Source: Candidatus Wolframiiraptor sinensis
GTDB taxonomy: Archaea > Thermoproteota > Nitrososphaeria_A > Caldarchaeales > Wolframiiraptoraceae
Direction of reading: 5' to 3'
DNA: 64,000 nucleotides
Assembly: GCA_023268255.1 (NCBI GenBank)
Contig: JALNJX010000002.1
Span: 227,343-291,342, forward strand
Shown: positions 26,739 through 34,988 of the stretch, one piece after another
Numbering within the stretch: position 1 is the first letter of the stretch
Layout: each line of letters opens with the position of its first letter
Made by a program: the position numbers and the translations under genes
The notes under the pieces: model-generated
Seen by the model: only the letters and a program-made list of their open reading frames with translations
Databases searched by the model: none
What the model was told of the DNA's origin: nothing

Positions 26739-27581
26739 TTATGTTTGACGCGGACTTGAAATGATCTTCTCGGCGATCTCCCGCAGCCGATCGGCCTCCT
26801 CCAAGCTCGCCCCCATTATGCTCGCGATCTCATCTGCCTTAAGTCTCAGTAGCTGGTTCAGCGTTACTATTCCGCGATCTCCGAGCTTCGCGACTGCCTC
26901 TGCTGAGAGCGACTTTATCATGGTTATCGGGTAAATTTTCTTGCTGGAGACTATGTCGCTTAATGCGAATGCTCTTGGATACCTCCAGCCCATGTACATT
27001 ATCCCCTTGCACCTCGCATACTGCTCGGCGTGCTGCGAGATCTTCGTATTGCATACTAGGATCGCGGAGGTGAACGCGTATGGGTGGAATCCGAGCCTAT
27101 ACCCCTCCCTGAGATCCTCGAGAGCCGCCCATAGCTCCAGCACTGTTCCGAGGCCGGTGTATGCGTGCTGGTTGAAGTGGTGCTTCACCTCGACCACGAA
27201 AACCTCATCGCCCTTGAATGCTATTCCATCTATCTCGTGGCTCACGCATCTTCCCTCTAAAAGTCTTCCGGGCTCGACTAGGTATCCAGCCTCCCTAAGA
27301 ACGATTCTCGCATAATCCTCGAAGTCCGGCTTCGGCCTCATGGCCGAGATCGCCTCCCGGATATCCCTCGCCTGCGAGAGCTCAGGCCTAATCTCCTCCG
27401 CGAGATCCCGGATCATCGCGAGTATCTCGGAGGTTGGGATGCCGTCGTAAGCCTTCTCCAACACCTCCCTCTCGATCCTCTCAGCATCCTCTCGATCCAG
27501 GCCGAGGTAGAGGGCGGTCCTCATGATCTTGGATCCATCATATGGCTCGAGCCTGCCATCCGCCTTCCTAACCCTTATCAC
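26739..27581 (-). CDS. ATP-cone domain fused to an Mrr-like restriction endonuclease domain
   Basis: This 280-residue protein starts at GTG 27581 with GAGGT just upstream. Residues 1-90 are an ATP-cone nucleotide-binding domain (V-R-K-A-D-G-R-L-E-P-Y-D, then I-P-T-S-E-I). Residues 95-205 form a PD-(D/E)XK fold: E-I-D-G-I-A-F then V-F-V-V-E-V-K-H-H-F, so D, E and K are all present. Residues 225-275 hold a helix-hairpin-helix-like end (L-G-D-R-G-I-V-T-L-N-Q-L-L). This is a known archaeal architecture of unsettled role; repair or nucleotide-sensing DNA cleavage is possible. It sits upstream of rtcA in a core region, so it is probably not a restriction system. Confidence 0.8.
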   Translation of the reverse strand: MIRVRKADGRLEPYDGSKIMRTALYLGLDREDAERIEREVLEKAYDGIPTSEILAMIRDLAEEIRPELSQARDIREAISAMRPKPDFEDYARIVLREAGYLVEPGRLLEGRCVSHEIDGIAFKGDEVFVVEVKHHFNQHAYTGLGTVLELWAALEDLREGYRLGFHPYAFTSAILVCNTKISQHAEQYARCKGIMYMGWRYPRAFALSDIVSSKKIYPITMIKSLSAEAVAKLGDRGIVTLNQLLRLKADEIASIMGASLEEADRLREIAEKIISSPRQT

Positions 27582-27741
27582 ACCTCATCACGCGATCGCG
27601 CTCATGATAAACGCTTCTCGCGGAGGAAAGCTGAGTTCATATGCTGGAGACGCCGATTATGTTCTGGCGATGATGAGTCCTGGCTAGCCGATGGATGATG
27701 ATGGTTAAAAGCTCTGAGCTCCCATCTTCTAGGTGCTGGCC

Positions 27742-28542
27742 ATGCCCGGCGATAGGCCCGTGATCTCGATCCTGACGGACTTCGGGCTCAAGGACCCATA
27801 CATCGGCCAAGTTAAGGGCGTTATCCTATCCTACTGCAGGAGCGCCGTGATAATCGACTTAACGCATGAGGTTATGCCGTTTAACGAGCTTCAGGCGGCC
27901 TTCATACTCAGGGTCAGCGCTCCATACATGCCGCCCGGCACGATCCATCTCTGCGTCGTGGATCCCGGAGTTGGGACGGGTAGAAGGGGTGTAATGCTTG
28001 AGACCGCTAGGGGGGATGTGTTTGTCGGCCCTGATACAGGGTTCATGGCGCCCGCGGCCGAGCTCCTGAGAATAACCGCCGCCTACGAGATTGATGAGGC
28101 CAAGCTTCCGCCCCGGGAGTCCGAGACATTCCACGCCAGAGATGTCTTCGCGCACGTCGTCGGCAGGCTTGCCCGGGGGGAGGAGCCATCAAACCTAGGC
28201 AGAAGGATTGAGTGCTACTCGATTATGAGGCTCCCGGAGCCTGTTGTTGAGGATCATGAGGCCGAGGCCACGATAATGCATGTGGATAGATTCGGCAATC
28301 TAGTGACGAATCTCAAGCCAGCTCAGCTGGGCCTCGAGGTCGGCGATGAGGTCGTAATAGAGCTCCCAAGAGGAAAGATCAGGTGCACGTATGCGAGGTC
28401 TTACGGCTTCGTTGAAGTAGGCTCTCCCCTGCTCACGGTCGGGGGATGGGGCTATATCGAGCTCTCAGTGAATCGCGGGAGCGCGGCCGAGGCCCTCGGC
28501 CTGAAGCCCGGCGATAGACTTAGGATCTCAAGGATGAGGTGA
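27742..28542 (+). CDS. S-adenosylmethionine hydrolase (DUF62/SAM hydroxide adenosyltransferase family)
   Basis: The protein is 266 residues from ATG 27742 (GTG 27733 is an alternative). It begins I-L-T-D-F-G-L-K-D-P-Y-I-G-Q-V-K-G and has V-V-D-P-G-V-G-T near 77, V-G-P-D-T-G near 100 and D-R-F-G-N-L-V-T-N near 183. This is the archaeal enzyme family that hydrolyses SAM to adenosine and methionine, related to fluorinases but lacking the halide insertion. S-adenosylhomocysteinase at 49695 handles the related methyl-cycle product. Confidence 0.93.
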   Translation: MPGDRPVISILTDFGLKDPYIGQVKGVILSYCRSAVIIDLTHEVMPFNELQAAFILRVSAPYMPPGTIHLCVVDPGVGTGRRGVMLETARGDVFVGPDTGFMAPAAELLRITAAYEIDEAKLPPRESETFHARDVFAHVVGRLARGEEPSNLGRRIECYSIMRLPEPVVEDHEAEATIMHVDRFGNLVTNLKPAQLGLEVGDEVVIELPRGKIRCTYARSYGFVEVGSPLLTVGGWGYIELSVNRGSAAEALGLKPGDRLRISRMR

Positions 28543-28548
28543 TCCTGC

Positions 28549-29394
28549 TTGGGGAACGTGCCTCGAAAAGCCGTGATCCTCGCACGCGGCATGGGCAAGC
28601 GGATGAGGAGTAGCGTCAGCCAGGCGTCTCTAGACCCGCTGGTCGAGAAGTTCGCGAAGCTCGGCTGGAAGCCATTCATCCCCATCTCAGGGAAGCCGTT
28701 CATTTATCATCAGCTCAGGGTTCTCGTAAGGCTTGGAGTCGGGGAGGCATGCTTAGTGGTCGGCCCGGAGCACCTGGAGCTGAAGGACCACCTCAAGCGC
28801 GTCGGCTGCGAGCTCGGGATTGAGGTGAGCTTCGCAATACAGGAGAAGCCCCTGGGAACCGCCGACGCAGTCCTCGCCGCCAAGAGCTTCGCCGGAGATG
28901 ATGTGTTCCTCGCGCTGAATGGCGACAACTTTTATCCCCCGGAGGCGGTTGAGCCCCTGATCAAAGCCGGGGGCCGCGATGCATGCTATGTCGGCGGCTT
29001 CAGGCTCGAGACCCTCATCTCATCGGGGAATTTTGGACCGGAGAGAGTCAGGTCATTCGCGGTAATGATCGTCGATAATGACCTCAATCTGGTTAGGGTC
29101 GTCGAGAAGCCGGAGAAGCCCGAGGCTTATAAAACGAGATATGGCGTGCTCGTAAACATGAATCTCTGGAGGTTTAATCCCGCGATATTCGAGGCCTGCG
29201 AGCGCGTTGAGCCCCACCCGGTTAGGGGGGAGCTCGAGCTCACGGCAGCGGTCCAGCTAATGATCGATGAAGGGCTTTGCGGGGTCAAGGTGATCCCGCT
29301 GAACACATGGGCCCTCGACCTAACATACAGCGCGGACATAGAGGTTGTCGAGAGGATTCTGAAAAGAGCTCTCGGAGAAGACTTAAGCCCCTGA
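28549..29394 (+). CDS. Sugar-phosphate nucleotidyltransferase
   Basis: The 281-residue protein starts at TTG 28549, six bases after the SAM hydrolase gene (GTG 28558 is an alternative). The Rossmann-like NTP-transferase domain shows A-V-I-L-A-R-G-M-G-K-R-M-R, a variant of the GxGxRL loop, then K-P-F-I and L-N-G-D-N-F-Y with a metal-binding Asp, and V-E-K-P-E-K-P near 180. The class activates sugar-1-phosphates to NDP-sugars. There is no C-terminal beta-helix. The partner at 29402 supplies one, so the two may act together. Substrate sugar and nucleotide cannot be told from sequence. Confidence 0.85.
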   Translation: MGNVPRKAVILARGMGKRMRSSVSQASLDPLVEKFAKLGWKPFIPISGKPFIYHQLRVLVRLGVGEACLVVGPEHLELKDHLKRVGCELGIEVSFAIQEKPLGTADAVLAAKSFAGDDVFLALNGDNFYPPEAVEPLIKAGGRDACYVGGFRLETLISSGNFGPERVRSFAVMIVDNDLNLVRVVEKPEKPEAYKTRYGVLVNMNLWRFNPAIFEACERVEPHPVRGELELTAAVQLMIDEGLCGVKVIPLNTWALDLTYSADIEVVERILKRALGEDLSP

Positions 29395-29401
29395 GCGATG
29401 G

Positions 29402-30712
29402 GTGATTGACGTGCTCGTGGCGATCTATGAGGATGGGGGCGAGGCATATCTGAGGCCGCTTACGCTGACGAGGCCCGCCTATGCTCTCAGATGCGGCGCG
29501 AGCCTGATTTACGAGAAGGTTCTGGCGAGCGTTGAAGGCCAGTTCATATTCTACGTGAGGGGTTCGCTGCTCGATGTCGCCCGTGAGAAGCTTGGAGGGG
29601 TCGGCGAGGTCCGCGCGCTAAGTGATGTCAGGACACTGGATAGAGGCGAAGATCTCTTGTTGATTAATGGGAGGTGGCTCTTCGACCGGGATCTCCTCGA
29701 GCTCGAGGAGGGCGTTGCCGTGAAGAATGGCGAGCCCACCTACGCCTTCATCAGGAGAAGAAGTATTGATGCGATCCTGAGAGGATGCGGGAGCATAATC
29801 GAGGCTCTGGAGAAGGCTGGGCGTGAGCTTGGCGAGCGCGAGGTAGCAGAGGCCAAGCTCGTGAGATACCCATGGGATCTCGTGAGATATAATCGGCTGG
29901 AGCTTGAGAGGGATTTGGAGGTGCTTAGGCGGCTCAAGCAGTGGGATGAGCCGAGGGGCGAGGGCGTCTACATGGTCGGTGACAGGGAGGATATCATGGT
30001 CTCGGGGAGCGCGAGGATCTATCCATGCGTCGTCCTCGATTCGACTCAGGGCCCGATAATTGTGGATGATGACGCGGTTATTTTCCCGCACAGCTACATC
30101 GCCGGCCCATGCTATATCGGGAGGGGATCGTGGATCGTGGGAGGAAGAATTTCCAGCTCCTCGATAGGCCCCATGTGCAGGGTTGGGGGCGAGGTCGAGG
30201 AGACCATATTCCAGGGGTTCTCCAACAAGTATCACGCGGGCTTCGTGGGCCATAGCTATGTCGGCGAGTGGGTGAACCTCGGAGCACTGACAACCACCAG
30301 CGACCTCAAGAACGATTACAGCGTAGTCAGGGCGCCGGCCGCCGGAAAGCTCGTGGACACTGGGATGATCAAGGTCGGCACATTCATAGGGGATCACACG
30401 AAGACGAGCATAGGCTCCCTCCTCTCAACAGGCTCCGTGATAGGCATCATGTGCAACCTCGTCACATCAGGCGAGCCATACCCCAAATACATACCGTCAT
30501 TCACTTGGTATATCAGGGGCCGCGTCTGGGACTGGATCACCATTGACCAGATGATGGAGGCGGCTGAGAGGATGATGGCTAGGAGGGGTGCCGTGATGAG
30601 CGAGGCGGAGAAAAGGCTTTACCGAGATCTCTACGATGAAACGAGGGAGGAAAGGGGGAGGTTCGCCGAGAGCCTTCTCACCGGGCGCCGCGGCCTATGC
30701 GCGAAAAGTTAA
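29402..30712 (+). CDS. GlmU-like protein: nucleotidyltransferase-like N-terminus and left-handed beta-helix
   Basis: The 436-residue protein starts at GTG 29402, eight bases after the preceding gene. Residues 1-190 match the degenerate GlmU-like N-terminal domain (E-D-G-G-E-A-Y-L-R-P-L-T-L-T-R-P), which lacks a standard GxGxR loop. Residues 205-370 form hexapeptide repeats typical of a left-handed beta-helix acyltransferase, with F-S-N-K-Y-H-A-G-F-V-G-H-S-Y-V-G near 275. The C-terminal 60 residues are helical and charged. It probably acetylates an amino sugar phosphate whose activation is done by the upstream enzyme. Confidence 0.82.
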   Translation: MIDVLVAIYEDGGEAYLRPLTLTRPAYALRCGASLIYEKVLASVEGQFIFYVRGSLLDVAREKLGGVGEVRALSDVRTLDRGEDLLLINGRWLFDRDLLELEEGVAVKNGEPTYAFIRRRSIDAILRGCGSIIEALEKAGRELGEREVAEAKLVRYPWDLVRYNRLELERDLEVLRRLKQWDEPRGEGVYMVGDREDIMVSGSARIYPCVVLDSTQGPIIVDDDAVIFPHSYIAGPCYIGRGSWIVGGRISSSSIGPMCRVGGEVEETIFQGFSNKYHAGFVGHSYVGEWVNLGALTTTSDLKNDYSVVRAPAAGKLVDTGMIKVGTFIGDHTKTSIGSLLSTGSVIGIMCNLVTSGEPYPKYIPSFTWYIRGRVWDWITIDQMMEAAERMMARRGAVMSEAEKRLYRDLYDETREERGRFAESLLTGRRGLCAKS

Positions 30713-30743
30713 GAGCCGGGAATCACTTCACTAGCTGATTGAA

Positions 30744-31349
30744 ATGGCGTTCCGCTACCCGTTTCCAGGCGCCACGACCATCGGGATAAAGACGGCGAGC
30801 TCCGTCGTCCTCGCATCAGAGAAGAGGCTGACCTACGGCTACTTCGTGATGAGCAAGAACGTTAGGAAGGTCTTCCAGATAACGCCCAAGATCGGGGCCG
30901 CATGCGCGGGCCTAGTCGGCGACATGCAGATACTCATGAAGGGCGCTCAAGCCGAGATAAACATCTACAGGTATACGTATAGGAGGGAACCGAAGGTTAT
31001 CTCCGTCGCGAAGGTCCTCTCGAACTACCTATTCGACAGCAGGTTCATGCCATATATCGCTGAGACTATAGTCGGCGGATTCGATGAAACGGGCCCGCAC
31101 ATAATAGTCCTAGACCCGCTCGGCTCCATGATAGAGGATGATTACGCGGTTGTTGGCTCGGGCGCCGAGATAGCTATCGGCGTCATCGAGGCCGAGTATA
31201 AGCCCAGCCTTTCCCCCGAGGAGGTTAGGGGTCTCGCAATAAAGGCGATAAGGGCGGCGATAGCGAGGGATGCGGCGAGCGGAAACGGCATAGACCTCCT
31301 CCTATTCTCCGAGGAGGGCTTAAAGCTGAACGAGACCATAAGCGTCTAG
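30744..31349 (+). CDS. psmB: Proteasome beta subunit with Ala at catalytic position 1
   Basis: The 201-residue protein has the beta-subunit Ntn-hydrolase fold. Aligned with the Thermoplasma beta subunit, the expected E17, K33 and following F are all in register (S-E-K-R, V-R-K-V-F) if residue 10 is position 1. That residue is Ala in P-G-A-T-T-I-G, where active subunits have Thr (G-T-T-T-V-G). The short P-F-P-G leader is like a propeptide. Crenarchaea often have one active and one inactive-type beta subunit, so this is probably the structural partner, with an active paralogue elsewhere. It is followed immediately by ribK (TAG then ATG). Confidence 0.88.
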   Translation: MAFRYPFPGATTIGIKTASSVVLASEKRLTYGYFVMSKNVRKVFQITPKIGAACAGLVGDMQILMKGAQAEINIYRYTYRREPKVISVAKVLSNYLFDSRFMPYIAETIVGGFDETGPHIIVLDPLGSMIEDDYAVVGSGAEIAIGVIEAEYKPSLSPEEVRGLAIKAIRAAIARDAASGNGIDLLLFSEEGLKLNETISV

Positions 31350-32045
31350 ATGTCCTTCGAGGAGATCTTCAATAGCAGGGGGAGGATACTGCTATATCTC
31401 GCGGAGAAGGGGGCCGTGGTCGAGGGCGTTAAGACCTCGACCGCCGCGCTCGCCAGGGAACTCGGGATCTCGCAGCAATCAGTATCCAGGCTTTTGATGG
31501 AGCTAGCGAGGGAGGGGCTCATCGAGAGGGAGATCTCGGGTAGGAGCATGATCATAAGGCTGACGGATGAGGCACTCGAGCTCGCGCTATCGCTCTACGC
31601 GAAGCTGAAGGAGATATTAGAGAGCCCATCCGAGATGATTCTCACGGGCAGGGTTTTCACGGGGCTAGGCGAGGGCGCCTACTACATCCAGATACCATTC
31701 TACATGAGGCAGTTCGAGGAGAAGCTCGGGTTCAAACCCTATCCCGGAACGCTCAACCTGAAGCTTATCAGGAGAGATGATGTCCTGAAGAGAGCTCTAG
31801 TGGAGAGAGCCGCGAGAATAGAGATAGAGAGGTTTAGCGATGGCAGGAGGTCTTATGGCGGCGCGAGGTGCATTAAGGCGCGCGTCGGAGAGGAGGATGC
31901 CGCGATAATCTTCATAGAGAGAACTCATTACCCGAGGGATGTGATCGAGATACTGTCGCCTGTGTGCCTTAGGGAGAGGCTTGGGCTGAAGGATGGGGAT
32001 ATCGTGTCCGTGAGGGTGAGCTTGAGCCCGCTGGATTTAGCGTGA
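31350..32045 (+). CDS. ribK: CTP-dependent riboflavin kinase with N-terminal winged helix
   Basis: The protein is 231 residues. Residues 1-85 are a winged helix-turn-helix domain (L-A-R-E-L-G-I-S-Q-Q-S-V-S-R-L-L). Residues 95-230 are the archaeal RibK cradle-loop barrel, with G-R-V-F-T-G-L-G-E-G-A-Y-Y and F-K-P-Y-P-G-T-L-N-L-K-L, the flavin- and CTP-binding elements. It phosphorylates riboflavin to FMN, and the HTH may regulate flavin genes. The start codon is directly after the psmB stop. The 3' end overlaps convergent ribL by 9 bases, so both steps from riboflavin to FAD are adjacent. Confidence 0.93.
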   Translation: MSFEEIFNSRGRILLYLAEKGAVVEGVKTSTAALARELGISQQSVSRLLMELAREGLIEREISGRSMIIRLTDEALELALSLYAKLKEILESPSEMILTGRVFTGLGEGAYYIQIPFYMRQFEEKLGFKPYPGTLNLKLIRRDDVLKRALVERAARIEIERFSDGRRSYGGARCIKARVGEEDAAIIFIERTHYPRDVIEILSPVCLRERLGLKDGDIVSVRVSLSPLDLA

Positions 32046-32504
32046 AGAGCTTTTGCCAAGAATATCCGCAGCCCGCTTTATCAGCTCGGATGTACTTGAT
32101 GGCTCCTGCGACGCGAACTTCCCGAGCTTGACCACCTCTATGCTTAGCCCCTTGGACTCGATGAATCTCAGGAACTCCCTCATCAAGTCATCCTGATCAT
32201 ATCCGAAGACGACGATATCCGGTTTAACCTCCTCTATTATCTTCTCGAAGGAGAATGGCGTGTGGCCGAGAATCGCCTCATCAACGGGCTTGAGCATCGA
32301 TACGAGCTCTCTTCGAGCCTCCTCGCCCAGGAGAGGCTCCCTGCCCTTCCTCCTCCTGATCGTTTCATCCCGGGCCACGACCACTATGAGTCTTGAGGCC
32401 TCGCCACCGACCCTCTTCGCCTCGGCCAGAAATCTTATGTGCCCCGGGTGAAGGAGCTCGAATGCCCCGGAAGCCAGGACGCGCCTTCCAGCCCTCTCAC
32501 CCAT
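32037..32504 (-). CDS. ribL: FAD synthetase, archaeal RibL type
   Basis: The 155-residue protein has the nucleotidyltransferase motif G-A-F-E-L-L-H-P-G-H (near 13) and R-R-K-G-R-E-P-L near 52, with G-Y-D-Q-D near 105. In place of the classical ISSTxxR it has E-P-S-S-T-S-E-L-I-K-R near the C-terminus. It adenylates FMN to FAD. ATG 32504 is preferred to GTG 32507. It is convergent with ribK. Confidence 0.92.
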   Translation of the reverse strand: MGERAGRRVLASGAFELLHPGHIRFLAEAKRVGGEASRLIVVVARDETIRRRKGREPLLGEEARRELVSMLKPVDEAILGHTPFSFEKIIEEVKPDIVVFGYDQDDLMREFLRFIESKGLSIEVVKLGKFASQEPSSTSELIKRAADILGKSSSR

Positions 32505-32557
32505 CACGGCACACAGCCGGATTCACCCTATATATCTCTTGAATGAGGCGCTGGCAG

Positions 32558-33316
32558 ATGGAGGCTTTAATTCTCAGTTCAGCCCGCTTTCCCCAGGTGC
32601 GCCGGGAATTGAAGAGGCTGGATGAGCTCTGGTATAGGCTGAACTCCATCGAGGCTCTCAGGATCCTCAAGAAGCACATGTCCTATGATAGGCTCTCATC
32701 GATTCTCGGGCTTCCGCCGGCCGTTCTCTCGCGCTACGTGAATGGGCATGTTCTCCCGAGCTCCGAGAAGTCTAAGGCGATCATGGCTGCCTTCAAGAGG
32801 GAGTTTCTGCTCGATGAGGTTAGGCGGAGGCTCGCGAGGGACGAGGTCGGGGCTATCGACACGAGCGAGATAATACATGACCCGCTGCTGTTGAAGCAGA
32901 TAGTCCTGGCCGAGCTCGAGAAGCTTATGGGATTCAAGGTTGATAAGGTCATGACCATGGAGTCTGACGGCATTCCAGTGGCCTATCAGCTCGCATCAAT
33001 ACTGGGCATAGGGCTGGCGATCGTGAGGAAGAGCAAGAAGATAGGCGTGAGGGAGTTCATCGAGGTCAAGCAGATATTCGAGTCGGGAGCCTACCGCTAC
33101 ATCTACCTTCCGAGGGGCCTGGTGAGGAGAGGCGAATACGTCCTCCTCGTTGATGATATAATCAGGACTGGAGGCACTATGAGGGCGATGATAGCGCTGT
33201 GCAAGGAGCTGAGGGCGAATATCTCCGGAATGTTCTCGATAATAGCTTTGAGAGGGGTTAAGGAGAGGCTCATGGAGGAGTTCAATATACCGATCGAGTC
33301 ATTCATGACCATTTAG
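32558..33316 (+). CDS. GfcR-like regulator: helix-turn-helix plus phosphoribosyltransferase domain
   Basis: The protein is about 252 residues from ATG 32558. A TATA box (CTATATATC, 32528-32536) lies 26 bp before this ATG, favouring a leaderless start here over ATG 32543. Residues 30-75 are a helix-turn-helix (Y-D-R-L-S-S-I-L-G-L-P-P-A-V-L-S-R-Y-V). Residues 110-250 are a type I PRTase with V-L-L-V-D-D-I-I-R-T-G-G-T, the PRPP-binding motif. This fused family includes the haloarchaeal regulator GfcR and PurR-like proteins, where PRPP or nucleotide binding modulates DNA binding. Target genes are unknown. Confidence 0.85.
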   Translation: MEALILSSARFPQVRRELKRLDELWYRLNSIEALRILKKHMSYDRLSSILGLPPAVLSRYVNGHVLPSSEKSKAIMAAFKREFLLDEVRRRLARDEVGAIDTSEIIHDPLLLKQIVLAELEKLMGFKVDKVMTMESDGIPVAYQLASILGIGLAIVRKSKKIGVREFIEVKQIFESGAYRYIYLPRGLVRRGEYVLLVDDIIRTGGTMRAMIALCKELRANISGMFSIIALRGVKERLMEEFNIPIESFMTI

Positions 33317-34356
33317 CCCTGCCCCGAGCTCCAGGAGAACCGGGCTTTCCCCAGCATCCTGAGACAATCTAGAAGGCCCTCGGCATAGGAGATCGCGGCC
33401 AGCGAGTCGAGTCCGCGGCCGCCCGAGAGAAATCTCCTTGAATCATCGAGATATCTTTCCGCGAGATCCCGGATCTCCTTGACCTCACGCGACTCCTCGA
33501 GCATCTCGAAGCTTCTCAGCGCGCTCTCCACGCTCGCGATGTATCTTTGCAGCCTCTGCCAGATGCTCCATGGAAGCTTATGCGACTCGACGACCTCAGG
33601 TCTCGCGCCGAGCACAATCTCCAACGCCTCCGCCTCCGAGAAGTGCAGGATTCCCGGGAATATCATGCTGTGCGGCGGGGGCGGGTAGCTTCTCTCAAGG
33701 GCCTCCGCCAGGCTTCCAGCCCATTTTACCTCATCCTCGAAGCCTATTCTCGCCAAGCATATTATCAGCCTGCTGGGCGTTATTAGGCCCATTCCAGCCT
33801 CATCCTCGACTTGCATGAGCATTCTTATCGCCAAGGGGATGTCCAGGCCGCCATCAGCCGTGTCGAGGAGCACGAGCGTGTGGAGCCCGCGCTCCATGTT
33901 CTCCAAGATCGTCCTGTAGCATGTCTCGGCGCCGACGCCGCTCCGGGGCATAGTCACGGTCTTCCCGAACTTGTATGCCTGGAGGCATGATGCAGAGATT
34001 AGGGCCGAGTGCGCTGAGACCCCGTGAATCACTCGGCATTTGATTCCTCTTCTCGCCGCCTCGATCATTATCGCGATGTGCGTCGTGGCTATCAGCGGGT
34101 CTCCGGGAACTAGTATCGCTACGTCGCTCCCCTCAGCCTCCTCGATTATCCGAGAAGCGCCCTCCTCCAGGAGCTTCCTATCGGCCTCGATAAGCCTCGT
34201 CCCCAAGATCCTCCTCAGCTCCTCTATGAGCTCCGGCTCGATGATGCTCGTGTAAACGTCGAGGTATGCCTTGCTGGATCCCTCTATGGCCTCGATTGCT
34301 TTTCTCGTCAGGTAGCCTCTGCTCCCGAGCCCCAGCCCGACTAGATAGAGCGCCAT
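33313..34356 (-). CDS. dph5: Diphthine synthase fused to a DUF357 domain
   Basis: The protein is 347 residues from ATG 34356 (M-A-L-Y-L-V-G-L-G-L-G). Residues 1-260 match Dph5, the SAM-dependent methyltransferase that modifies the EF2 histidine (G-D-P-L-I-A-T-T-H near 89, G-V-S-A-H-S-A near 118). Dph5 is normally 250-270 residues. The extra C-terminal segment of about 85 residues (Y-L-D-D-S-R-R-F-L then S-Y-A-E-G-L-L-D-C-L-R) is a DUF357 domain, usually a separate small protein. DUF99 lies 20 bases upstream. The gene overlaps the end of the GfcR-like gene by four bases. Confidence 0.9.
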   Translation of the reverse strand: MALYLVGLGLGSRGYLTRKAIEAIEGSSKAYLDVYTSIIEPELIEELRRILGTRLIEADRKLLEEGASRIIEEAEGSDVAILVPGDPLIATTHIAIMIEAARRGIKCRVIHGVSAHSALISASCLQAYKFGKTVTMPRSGVGAETCYRTILENMERGLHTLVLLDTADGGLDIPLAIRMLMQVEDEAGMGLITPSRLIICLARIGFEDEVKWAGSLAEALERSYPPPPHSMIFPGILHFSEAEALEIVLGARPEVVESHKLPWSIWQRLQRYIASVESALRSFEMLEESREVKEIRDLAERYLDDSRRFLSGGRGLDSLAAISYAEGLLDCLRMLGKARFSWSSGQG

Positions 34357-34376
34357 GAGCCCCGAGCATGAAGTCC

Positions 34377-34982
34377 TCATGAGCCCCATAATCTTCTTTT
34401 CTCGACGTGGTCGAGGAGGCTATGGGCTAGGAGCCTAGCAACCCTCAGCGGCTCCGGTACCCTCCCGAAAACCGTGTACCTGTCGATTATTTTGGCGGCA
34501 TCATCCGGGTCAAGGCCCATTGATCTGAAGTATATCTTGAAGCCATTCCGATTCGTCATCTCTACTCTCGGGCCATTTCTCTCGTAGACCTCGACTCGCC
34601 TTTCCCAATCCTCCGGGAAATATTTAATGAAGTATTCCCTGATCCCGGCGCTCGGGTTGTACGTCACGGAGATAACCGGGAGCCCCGTCTCCTCGTGAAG
34701 CCTCTGCAGGTCGATCACGTTGAACCAGCTTATTATGCAGCCGTTCAGCATGATGAGCATGACGTCCTCTCTCCCCAGCGACCTATACATCTCGAGGATG
34801 CCATCCGTCGCATCCATTCCGCCGACCGTGCACTCGCCGAATACCACTCCATCTATAACGAAGTCTCCGCGCATCACCACACCAGCTAGAACCGCTCTCC
34901 CGCCGATACCCTTCCTGAAGCTCTCGGCTACTCCTAGGGCTCTTACGCCCTTCTTCTGGAGCGCGGTTGGGTAATCGCTCAT
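34377..34982 (-). CDS. DUF99 family protein (endonuclease V-related fold)
   Basis: The 201-residue protein matches the archaeal DUF99 family: F-R-K-G-I-G-G-R-A-V-L-A-G-V-V-M-R, then I-D-G-V-V-F-G, then G-M-D-A-T-D-G-I near 63, then L-N-G-C-I-I-S-W-F-N-V-I-D-L near 98. The family is structurally related to endonuclease V, but its activity is not established. It is six bases from the hmgA stop upstream and followed by dph5-DUF357, a conserved grouping in archaea. Confidence 0.85.
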   Translation of the reverse strand: MSDYPTALQKKGVRALGVAESFRKGIGGRAVLAGVVMRGDFVIDGVVFGECTVGGMDATDGILEMYRSLGREDVMLIMLNGCIISWFNVIDLQRLHEETGLPVISVTYNPSAGIREYFIKYFPEDWERRVEVYERNGPRVEMTNRNGFKIYFRSMGLDPDDAAKIIDRYTVFGRVPEPLRVARLLAHSLLDHVEKRRLWGS

Positions 34983-34988
34983 CGAGCG

